20,894 bases of DNA from Thermoleophilia bacterium (GTDB lineage: Bacteria > Actinomycetota > Thermoleophilia > Gaiellales > Gaiellaceae). Shown here in pieces: positions 14,683-20,894 of this stretch. The stretch is from assembly GCA_014534155.1 (NCBI GenBank), contig JACVSB010000006.1, positions 1 to 20,894 on the forward strand, in the 5' to 3' direction. How positions within the stretch are numbered: the first letter of the stretch is position 1; each line of letters begins with the position of its first letter. Below the pieces are notes generated by a model. The model was not told where the DNA came from, ran no database searches, and saw nothing but the letters and a program-made list of their open reading frames with translations. The position numbers and the translations under genes are program-made.

Positions 14683-15787
14683 CGCTCAGGGCGATGTTAA
14701 GGAGAATCCCGACGGCGGTCAGCGCGACGACGAGGCTCGAGCCGCCATAGCTCACGAACGGGAGCGGGATCCCCGTCAGCGGAGCGAGGCCGAGCACGGC
14801 CGCGAGGTTGACGAGGGCCTGTCCGCAAACGAGAGCGGTGATCCCGACCGCCAGCCGCTTCCCGAAGGGGTCCCGGCAGCGGAGCGCGATGTTGAAGCCC
14901 GCGTATCCGAACGCGGTGAACGCGGAGACCACGGCGAGGGAGCCGATCAGGCCGAGCTCCTCGCCGACGACCGCGAAGATCATGTCCGTGGGTGCCTCCG
15001 GGAGGTAGTTGACCTTCGTCACGCCCTCGCCCAGCCCCACGCCGAAGAGCCCGCCCGAGCCGAGAGCGATGAGGGCCTGCACGGACTGGAACCCGACGCC
15101 GTGCGGATCGCCCCAGGGGTCGAGGAAGGCGAGGAAGCGTTCCCGCCGGTACGGCTCGAGCCAGATGGCGACGCTCGCGAGCGCGCCGAGAAGGGCGCCG
15201 CCACCCGCGAGGACGCGAAGCGGCGTACCCGCGACGAGCAGCATCGCCGCGACCATGAGGACGATCGCGATCGCGGTCCCGAGGTCGGGCTCGACGAGGA
15301 TGAGCGCGCAGACGAGGAGGACGACGAGACCGACGGGCCTCGCGAGCTCCGAGAGCGAGGCCGGGGCGCGCCGGCGGGCGAGGACGCCGGCGAGCCAGAG
15401 GACGACGGCGAGCTTGGCGAGCTCCGAGGGCTGGAAGTCGAAGACGCCGAGCGGGAGCCAACGCCGGGCGCCGTTCACGGGCGTCCCCGCGGCGAGGACG
15501 AAGGCGAGGAGCACCAGGCTGACTGCGAGGAGAGGGCCGCCCACGCGGCGGAGGGCGCGGTAGTCCAGGGTCGAGAAGAGCGCGAGCGCTGCGAGGCCGA
15601 GCGCCGCGTAGAGGCCCTGGCGCTTGAGGTACTCCATGGGATCGCCCGCCGCGACGGTGGCCCGCCCCGAGCTCGCGCTGTAGACCATGACAAGCCCGAA
15701 GGCGACGAGCGCGAGCGTGACGAGGACGAGCAGGTGGAACTCGAGCCCGCCTCCCCGCCCCTCCCGTGCGGTGACGCGGACGGTCAC
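14543..15787 (-). CDS. ftsW: Lipid II polymerase FtsW (SEDS family)
   Basis: FtsW is a polytopic membrane glycosyltransferase that polymerises septal glycan together with a class B PBP. After a short cytoplasmic start, transmembrane segments begin at EFHLLVLVTLALVAFGLVMV (about 16-35). SEDS signatures are FDFQPSELAKLAVVLWLAG, LVEPDLGTAIAI, SGGLFGVGLGEGVTKVNYLP followed by EAPTDMIFAVVGEELGLIG, and PLPFVSYGGSSLV near the end. The GTG (15785-15787) overlaps the murD stop as GTGA. The frame as read has 414 codons, but after LLNIAL (about residue 366) it continues into a Gly/Arg/Pro-rich tail that lies over murG. A TGA at 14686-14688, one frame off, would give a normal end just before murG, so an extra base in the CCC run at 14689-14691 is possible. 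Confidence 0.95.
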   Translation of the reverse strand: MTVRVTAREGRGGGLEFHLLVLVTLALVAFGLVMVYSASSGRATVAAGDPMEYLKRQGLYAALGLAALALFSTLDYRALRRVGGPLLAVSLVLLAFVLAAGTPVNGARRWLPLGVFDFQPSELAKLAVVLWLAGVLARRRAPASLSELARPVGLVVLLVCALILVEPDLGTAIAIVLMVAAMLLVAGTPLRVLAGGGALLGALASVAIWLEPYRRERFLAFLDPWGDPHGVGFQSVQALIALGSGGLFGVGLGEGVTKVNYLPEAPTDMIFAVVGEELGLIGSLAVVSAFTAFGYAGFNIALRCRDPFGKRLAVGITALVCGQALVNLAAVLGLAPLTGIPLPFVSYGGSSLVVALTAVGILLNIALSDAASAGATGVPDRGRRNGGARDAVPRGRGRPHPARRARDLRRRAAG

Positions 15788-17043
15788 AGCGCCTCCACGA
15801 GCTCGCGGAAGCGCTCGCCACGCTCCTCGAAGTTGGCGTACTGGTCGTAGCTCGCGCACGCGGGCGAGAGGAGGACGATCTCCCCCGGGGAGGCGTCCTC
15901 GGACGCCTGGCGGACGGCCGTCTCGAGGTCGCCCGAGAGCCGGTGGGGAACTCCCGCGCGCAAGAGCGCAGCCGCTAGCTCGCCCGCTGCCGCGCCCACG
16001 AGGTACGCGCTCGCCACGCGCCCGCGCGCCGCTCCGGCGAGCCGCTCGAAGGACGTCCCCTTCAGGCTGCCGCCGAGGATGAGCCGGAGCGGCGCCTCGA
16101 ACGCGGAGAGCGCGCGCTCGGCCGCCTCCGGGTTCGTCGCCTTCGAGTCGTTCACGAAGCGGACGCCGCCGAGCTCGCGAACCGTCTCGAGGCGATGGGC
16201 GACCCCGGCGAACGTGCGGAGCGCCTCGGCGATCGCGTTCTCCTCCACGCGAGCCGCGCGCGCGGCGGCCACGGCAGCCGCCGCGTTCTCGCGGTTGTGC
16301 GCCCCCGGAATGCGGGGCTCCGTAGGTAGCGCGTCGTCCCCGGAGAACTCAATGCGCCTGGCCGCGCCCGGCACGCTGGGAAACCCACGCGGGACGACCG
16401 CCGTGTCGTCGCCGGACTGGTTCTCGAAGAGCCGGAGCTTCGCAGCCGCGTAACGCTCGAAGGTTCCGTGCCGGTCGAGGTGGTCCGGCGTCAGATTCAG
16501 GAGGACGCCTATCCGCGCGCGGAAGCGGTCGACGTCCTCGAGCTGGAAGCTCGAGAGCTCGCAGACGACCCACGCGCCGTGCTCGACGACGCCGTCGAGG
16601 GCCGTGAGCGGGCGCCCGACGTTCCCGGCCACCTCGGCCGGCCGGCCCGCGGCGCGGAAGACGGCTCCGAGGAGCTCGGCCGTCGTCGTCTTCCCGTTCG
16701 TTCCCGTGATGCCGAGGATCGGGTTGCGCAGGAGCCGAAAGCCGAGCTCGATCTCGCTCCACACGGGGAGGCCGCGCGCGCGTGCAGCGGCGACGAGCGG
16801 CGCCTCGGTCGGGACTCCCGGGCTTTTCACGAGCAGGTCCACGCGGTCGAGGAGCGCAGGGTCGGCCGCGCCCAGGACGACTTCGACGCCGGCGGCCCGA
16901 AGCCTCCCCGCGTCGAGACGGACATCGCGATCGGCGGCCGCCACGCGGACGCCGCGGCGGGCGAGCGCGAGCGCTGCAGCCTCTCCGGAGCGGGCGAGGC
17001 CGAGGACGAGCGCCCGGCGCGGCAGGCCGCCGTCGGCGATCAT
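15784..17043 (-). CDS. murD: UDP-N-acetylmuramoylalanine-D-glutamate ligase
   Basis: MurD adds D-glutamate to UDP-MurNAc-L-Ala with ATP. The 419-aa product has the UDP-binding Rossmann start ALVLGLARSGEAAALALARR, SPGVP (74-78), the P-loop GTNGKTTT (114-121), CELSSFQLE (161-169), NLTPDHLDRHGTFERY with K202 as the likely carbamylated lysine, PGAHNRENAAAA, DSKATNP (299-305) and LLSPACASYDQYANFEERG at the C-terminus. The ATG (17041-17043) lies only 8 bp from the start of the divergent phosphoesterase gene. mraY, the next minus-strand gene upstream, ends 739 bp away, so murD either depends on read-through across an antisense gene or has a promoter inside it. No clear promoter was seen. Confidence 0.97.
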   Translation of the reverse strand: MIADGGLPRRALVLGLARSGEAAALALARRGVRVAAADRDVRLDAGRLRAAGVEVVLGAADPALLDRVDLLVKSPGVPTEAPLVAAARARGLPVWSEIELGFRLLRNPILGITGTNGKTTTAELLGAVFRAAGRPAEVAGNVGRPLTALDGVVEHGAWVVCELSSFQLEDVDRFRARIGVLLNLTPDHLDRHGTFERYAAAKLRLFENQSGDDTAVVPRGFPSVPGAARRIEFSGDDALPTEPRIPGAHNRENAAAAVAAARAARVEENAIAEALRTFAGVAHRLETVRELGGVRFVNDSKATNPEAAERALSAFEAPLRLILGGSLKGTSFERLAGAARGRVASAYLVGAAAGELAAALLRAGVPHRLSGDLETAVRQASEDASPGEIVLLSPACASYDQYANFEERGERFRELVEAL

Positions 17044-17051
17044 TCGGGGCG

Positions 17052-17807
17052 ATGCAGGTCGCGTGCCTGGCCGACGTGCACGGAAACGCCCCGGCTCTCG
17101 AGGCTGTCCTCGCCCAGCTCGAGCGCGACCGCGTCGACGTCGCGGTCGTGGCCGGGGATGCCTTCCTCGGGCCGATGCCCCGCAGGACGTACGAGCTCTT
17201 GCAGACGCTCGGCGAGCGCGCCCGCTTCCTCGTGGGAAACACCGACCGCGCGATCTTCGAGCTGCCCGTGGAGGACCCGTGGCTCGACCGGGCAGCCTGG
17301 TGCGCGCGCGAGCTGGGCGGCGACGCGGTCGCGTGGCTGCGCCGCCTTCCCGCGACGGTGACGATCGACGTCCCGGGGCTCGGAACGGTCTGCTTCTGCC
17401 ACGCGACGCCCCGAAGCGACGAGGAGATCGTCACGCTCGTCACCCCGGACGACCGGCTCTCGAGCATCCTCGCGGGCGTCGAGGCCGACGTCGTCGTCGC
17501 CGGGCACACGCACTCGCAGCTCGACCGGCGCGCCGGGGGCATCCGCTTCGTGAACGCCGGCAGCGTCGGGATGCCGTACGAGCGGGAGCCGGGCGCGTAC
17601 TGGGCGCTTCTCGGCCCCGGCGTCGAGCTGAGGCGGACGCCGTACGACGCCGCCGCTGCGGCGGAGCGGATCCGCGCGTCCGGCTTCCCCGAAGCGGACG
17701 CGTTCGCCGAGGAGTACGTCCTCTCGCTCCACGCTCCCGACGAGACCGCCCCCTACTTCGAGCGGATGGCCGAGGAGCGGGATCAGGCGGCGAACTCCGA
17801 GAAGTAG
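17052..17807 (+). CDS. Calcineurin-like metallophosphoesterase
   Basis: The 251-aa product belongs to the small YfcE/MJ0936-like metallophosphoesterases, which use two metal ions to cut phosphomono- or diesters. All metal-binding blocks are present: LADVHGN (6-12), AGDAFLGPMP (34-43), VGNTDRA (61-67), a His in CFCHATPRSDEE, and VVAGHTHSQLDR followed by FVNAGSVGMP. The frame is open for 90 codons upstream, but that part is a murD shadow; ATG 17052 sits right before the first motif, with GGGGCG just upstream. It is the only plus-strand gene within the dcw cluster. Its start is 8 bp from murD's and its last 25 bp overlap the mraY 3' end. The physiological substrate cannot be told from sequence. 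Full-length read-through of the minus-strand cluster would produce RNA antisense to it. Confidence 0.92.
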   Translation: MQVACLADVHGNAPALEAVLAQLERDRVDVAVVAGDAFLGPMPRRTYELLQTLGERARFLVGNTDRAIFELPVEDPWLDRAAWCARELGGDAVAWLRRLPATVTIDVPGLGTVCFCHATPRSDEEIVTLVTPDDRLSSILAGVEADVVVAGHTHSQLDRRAGGIRFVNAGSVGMPYEREPGAYWALLGPGVELRRTPYDAAAAAERIRASGFPEADAFAEEYVLSLHAPDETAPYFERMAEERDQAANSEK

Positions 17808-18793
17808 CGGTAGTAGAGGACGAACGCGCACGCGCAGAAGATCGCAGCCGTGATCCAGAAGCGGACCATGATCCGGGTCTCGGACCACGCCTTCATCTCG
17901 AAGTGGTGGTGGAGCGGCGCCATGAGGAGGACGCGCCGGCCCAGCCACTTGAACGAGACGACCTGGACGATGACCGAGAGCGCCTCGAGGACGAAGATCC
18001 CGCCGATCAGGATCACGAGGCCCTCGGTCTTCGTCATGATCGCGAAGGCCGCCAGCGCGCCCCCGAGGCCCATGGAGCCGGTATCGCCCATGAAGACCTG
18101 GGCCGGGAAGGCGTTGTACCAGAGGAAGCCGATCGAGGCTCCGATCAGGCTCGCGCCGAGGATGGCGAGGTCGAGGTCCTCGGGGTCCGGGGAGCGGGAG
18201 CGCACGCTCACGAGGTAGGCGACGACGCCCATGGCCGTGTAGGTGAAGAGGGCGATCGTCGCCGTCCCGGCCGCGAGCCCGTCCAGGCCGTCGGTCAGGT
18301 TCACGCCGTTCGCGAGCCCGGCGATGATGATGAAGAGGACGCCGTACCAGGCCCAGGAGAGGGGAACGTCCGCGTCGGCGAGCGGGACGTAGACGGACGT
18401 CTTGAAACCCGCGTCGTAGGCGACCAGTCCCACGACGAGCGTGATCACGCCCAGGAGGAGCAGCTTCCAGCGCCCGGCGAGACCGAGGGAGCGCCGGTGC
18501 GTGAGCTTCGTCCAGTCGTCCACGAAGCCGATCGCGGCGCAGCCGAGGGTGACGAAGAACGCCGTCAGAGCAGGCAGCGTTCTCTCGGTGAAGATGAGGA
18601 AGGGGACGGACATCGCGATCATGATCAGGAGGCCGCCCATCGTCGGGGTTCCCTGCTTCATGACGTGGCGCTCGGGGCCCTCCTCGCGGATGTGCTGGCC
18701 GAGCTCGTTGCGGCGCAGGAACTCGATGAACTTCGGCCCGGCGGCGATCGAGATCACCATCGCGATGATCCCGGAGAGGAGGACTTCGACCAC
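17783..18793 (-). CDS. mraY: Phospho-N-acetylmuramoyl-pentapeptide transferase
   Basis: MraY is the polytopic membrane enzyme that transfers phospho-MurNAc-pentapeptide to undecaprenyl phosphate to make lipid I. The 336-aa product shows KQGTPTMGGLLIM (46-58), the Asp pair D92-D93 in GFVDDWTKLTHRRSLGL, NGVNLTDGLDGLAAG (162-176), VFMGDTGSMGLGGALA with D237, and the family HHH motif PLHHHFE (293-299). About ten hydrophobic segments are visible. The GTG start (18791-18793) lies 14 bp after the murF stop. Its 3' end overlaps the convergent phosphoesterase gene by 25 bp. Confidence 0.97.
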   Translation of the reverse strand: MVEVLLSGIIAMVISIAAGPKFIEFLRRNELGQHIREEGPERHVMKQGTPTMGGLLIMIAMSVPFLIFTERTLPALTAFFVTLGCAAIGFVDDWTKLTHRRSLGLAGRWKLLLLGVITLVVGLVAYDAGFKTSVYVPLADADVPLSWAWYGVLFIIIAGLANGVNLTDGLDGLAAGTATIALFTYTAMGVVAYLVSVRSRSPDPEDLDLAILGASLIGASIGFLWYNAFPAQVFMGDTGSMGLGGALAAFAIMTKTEGLVILIGGIFVLEALSVIVQVVSFKWLGRRVLLMAPLHHHFEMKAWSETRIMVRFWITAAIFCACAFVLYYRYFSEFAA

Positions 18794-18807
18794 CCGTCGT
18801 TACCCCG

Positions 18808-20118
18808 TCATGCCGGAACGACGGCGAGCGCGTCGGCGACGGCTTCCAGGCCGAGGGAGCGCGACGCCTTGACGAGGACGCAGTCCCCTGGGCGTACGAA
18901 CTCGTGCACGGCGGCGGCGGCGGCGCTCGCGTCGGGCAGCCAGCGCCTCTCGGCGATCCCCCGGGCGCCGTCGACGTACGCGCGCGCGAGCGGCCCGACG
19001 GCGACCAGCGCGTGGACGCCTAGGCGCTCTGCGAGGGCGCCGACCTCCCGGTGGTACTCGTCTGCGCGAGGCCCGAGCTCGGCCATGTCGCCCAGGATCG
19101 CGATCGTTCGGCGCCCGCGGGCACGGCTGACGGCGTGCTCGAGAGCCGCGGCCATCGAGAGCGGGTTCGCGTTGTAGGCGTCGTTGATCAGGAGCCCGTC
19201 CCCCGGGAGCGGGATCTCCTCGCCCCGCCAGCGCGAGAGTCGGACGTCGGCCGCCCCGCGCTCCGCGTCGGCGAGGGGAAGCCCGAGCGCCGCGTAGGCA
19301 GCCAGGGCGGCCACGGCGTTCTCCGCGTTGTGGCGCGACGTGAACGGAAGCTCGAGCTCGACCCGCTCGCCGAGCGCGCGGATTCCGACGCGGCAGCCGG
19401 CTTGAGAGGGCGCGAGTGAGCGCAGCTCGACGTCGCCGCCGGGGCCGAAGCGAACGTACGCGACGTCGTCGCGCCCGAGGTGCTTCTCGAGCAGCGGCTC
19501 GGCGGCGGGGACGACGGCGGTGCCGCCTGAAGGAAGCGCCTCGACAACCTCGGCCTTCGCCTGCGCGACGCGCTCGATCGTCCCCAGGAGCTCGAGGTGA
19601 ACCGGTCCAATCTTGGTGATCACGCCGACGTCGGGGCGGGCCGTGGCGCAGAGCTCTGCGATCTGGCCCAGTCCGCGCATCCCCATCTCGACGATGCACA
19701 CCTCGGTGTCCTCCTCGATCCGGGCGAGCGTGAGCGGAAGCCCGATCTCGTTGTTCTGGCTTGCTTCCGCAACGACCGTCCTTCGGTGCGGGGCGACGAG
19801 CGCCCCGAGGATGTCCTTCGTCGTCGTCTTCGCGATCGAGCCCGTGACGGCGACGACCCGCGCCCGGCTGCGAGCGCGCACCTCGGCGGCGAGCGCAGCG
19901 AGGACCGTGAACGCGTCGGCGGGCAGGAGCGCGGCCGCCGCGCCCGCCGCGAGGGCGTCGTCTGCGTACGCGCCCCCGCCGCCCACGGCGACGAAGAGAT
20001 CGCCAGGGCGCACCCGGCGCGAGTCGATGGTGAGGCCGGTGACCCGCTCCGCGCGCCCCGCGATACGAAGCTCGCCCGGTGCGAGCCGGCGGACCTCGGC
20101 CAGGGAGAGCGCGATCAC
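18808..20118 (-). CDS. murF: UDP-N-acetylmuramoyl-tripeptide-D-alanyl-D-alanine ligase
   Basis: MurF adds the D-Ala-D-Ala dipeptide to UDP-MurNAc-tripeptide with ATP. The 436-aa product has IDSRRVRPGDLFVA (31-44), the P-loop TGSIAKTTTKD (92-102), EASQNNEIGLPLTL, EMGMRGLGQI, SRHNAENAVAA, INDAYNANPLSM and ILGDMAELG. The P-loop has Ala96 where most Mur ligases have the Gly before the lysine; I recall variants of this kind in some MurF-like proteins, so activity is probably kept. The open frame extends further upstream as a murE shadow. The GTG (20116-20118) overlaps the murE stop as GTGA and fits the family start. Confidence 0.96.
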   Translation of the reverse strand: MIALSLAEVRRLAPGELRIAGRAERVTGLTIDSRRVRPGDLFVAVGGGGAYADDALAAGAAAALLPADAFTVLAALAAEVRARSRARVVAVTGSIAKTTTKDILGALVAPHRRTVVAEASQNNEIGLPLTLARIEEDTEVCIVEMGMRGLGQIAELCATARPDVGVITKIGPVHLELLGTIERVAQAKAEVVEALPSGGTAVVPAAEPLLEKHLGRDDVAYVRFGPGGDVELRSLAPSQAGCRVGIRALGERVELELPFTSRHNAENAVAALAAYAALGLPLADAERGAADVRLSRWRGEEIPLPGDGLLINDAYNANPLSMAAALEHAVSRARGRRTIAILGDMAELGPRADEYHREVGALAERLGVHALVAVGPLARAYVDGARGIAERRWLPDASAAAAAVHEFVRPGDCVLVKASRSLGLEAVADALAVVPA

Positions 20119-20894
20119 GCGGTCGCCTCCGAGCGCAGGCGCCGGAGCGTCTCGCGGGCGACCTCTCGATCGTCGAACGGCAGCACGGCTCCGCCGATCT
20201 CCTGACCGCGCTCGTGCCCCTTGCCGGCGATGACGACGACGTCTCCCGGCTCCGCGCGCTCGAGCGCCAGCTCGATCGCCGACGCCCGGTCCGGCTCGAC
20301 GTCCGCGCTCCCGTCCGTGCCCGAGAAGACGGCGGCGATGATCTCCCGGGGGTCCTCCTCGCGCGGGTTGTCGCTCGTCACGATCGTCCCGTCTGCGAGC
20401 CGTGTCGCGACCTCGCCCATGAGGGGGCGCTTCGCGTGATCGCGCTCCCCGCCGCAGCCGAAGACGCAGAGGACACGGCCCCGGGCGAGCCGCCGGGCCT
20501 CGCGGAGGACGTTCTCCAGCGCGGCCGGGGTGTGCGCGTAGTCGACGAGGACGGTGAAGGGCTGGCCCTCCTCCACCGCTTCGAGCCGGCCCGGGACGGA
20601 CCGAAGGTGCGCGACACCGCGTGCCACGGCCTCGTCCTCCACGCCGAGGAGCCGCGCCAGCGCGACTGCCGCGAGCACGTTCTCGACGTTGAAGCGCCCC
20701 CGAAGCCGGCTCTCCAGCTCGATCCCGCCCGCCCGGAAGCGCGAACCCGAGGCATCGAGCTCGAGCTCCTCGGCGCGCAAGTCCGCGTCCCCCTCGCACG
20801 CGAAGGTCAAAAGCGGGGCGCTGGAGCCGCGCAGCTCGTCGGCGAGGCGGCGCCCGTACGGGTCGCCGACGTTGACCGCTGCCGGCGGGCGGCC
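20115..20894 (-). CDS. murE: UDP-N-acetylmuramoyl-tripeptide synthetase MurE (C-terminal part)
   Basis: The last 259 codons are present; the N-terminal and ATP P-loop regions lie beyond the right edge. The frame is open to the window end (AAVNVGDPYGRRLADEL is encoded at the edge), so the TTG at 20808-20810 is not the true start. Landmarks are RGRFNVENVLAAVALA, LVDYAHTPAALENVL, CVFGCGGERDHAKRPLMGEV, TSDNPREEDP and VIAGKGHERGQ. MurE adds the third stem-peptide residue; the DNPR motif is the known signature for meso-diaminopimelate rather than lysine. It is followed by murF with a GTGA overlap. Confidence 0.97.
   Translation of the reverse strand, partial: GRPPAAVNVGDPYGRRLADELRGSSAPLLTFACEGDADLRAEELELDASGSRFRAGGIELESRLRGRFNVENVLAAVALARLLGVEDEAVARGVAHLRSVPGRLEAVEEGQPFTVLVDYAHTPAALENVLREARRLARGRVLCVFGCGGERDHAKRPLMGEVATRLADGTIVTSDNPREEDPREIIAAVFSGTDGSADVEPDRASAIELALERAEPGDVVVIAGKGHERGQEIGGAVLPFDDREVARETLRRLRSEATA

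Noticed and set aside
17040..17948. Minus-strand 302-codon frame opposite the phosphoesterase, which would fill the gap between mraY and murD
   Set aside because: It has no recognisable motif and repeats Asp/Arg/Gly/Val-rich shadow composition, while the plus-strand frame has all phosphoesterase metal-binding motifs.
16604..19177. An 857-codon plus-strand open frame across murD, the phosphoesterase and mraY
   Set aside because: It runs through clearly identified genes, is rich in Arg, Pro and Ser, and has no domain. Long antisense frames are expected at this GC content. The same holds for the 755-codon frame at 7964-10231 and the 584-codon frame at 1680-3434.

Overview
The window is very GC-rich and densely coded, almost entirely on the minus strand. 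It carries a cell-wall/cell-division (dcw) cluster fused to a glycine-cleavage and S-adenosylhomocysteine operon. No ftsA lies between ftsQ and ftsZ, the glycine decarboxylase is split into two subunits, GTG starts are common, and MurE carries the meso-diaminopimelate motif DNPR. Together with the look of FtsZ and MurG, this suggests a high-GC actinobacterium, probably of the Thermoleophilia (Gaiellales/Solirubrobacterales) type. The lineage is inferred from protein features, not from a search.

From right to left, in the direction of transcription, the dcw part is murE (5' end outside the window), murF, mraY, murD, ftsW, murG, murC, murB, ftsQ and ftsZ. These genes make the cytoplasmic and lipid-linked peptidoglycan precursors (MurC, D, E, F, MraY, MurG, MurB), polymerise glycan at the septum (FtsW) and build the division ring (FtsQ, FtsZ). 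One plus-strand gene, a calcineurin-like phosphoesterase, sits inside this cluster between mraY and murD. It starts 8 bp from the murD start and its 3' end overlaps mraY. ftsZ has the clearest promoter in the window, with a small palindrome over the -35 box. Two junctions look damaged: murC has no usable start codon, and ftsW reads 140 bp into murG. One missing base and one extra base, respectively, would restore normal junctions.

Downstream of ftsZ come a tryptophanase (tnaA), then gcvT, gcvH, gcvPA and gcvPB, a small one-helix membrane protein, an adenosylhomocysteinase (ahcY), and a second ahcY-like gene that keeps the NAD fold but has lost most catalytic residues. From gcvT to the last gene, start and stop codons overlap or nearly touch, so this looks like one translationally coupled operon. 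It would link one-carbon supply (glycine cleavage) to clearance of S-adenosylhomocysteine from the methyl cycle. The pseudoenzyme paralogue and the small membrane protein are the most novel parts.

The left 1 kb is sparse. It holds the first 25 codons of an unrecognised minus-strand gene with a good promoter and ribosome binding site, a 59-residue plus-strand membrane microprotein, and a 296-bp convergent intergenic stretch with several strong hairpins. No tRNA, rRNA, CRISPR array or insertion sequence was recognised.
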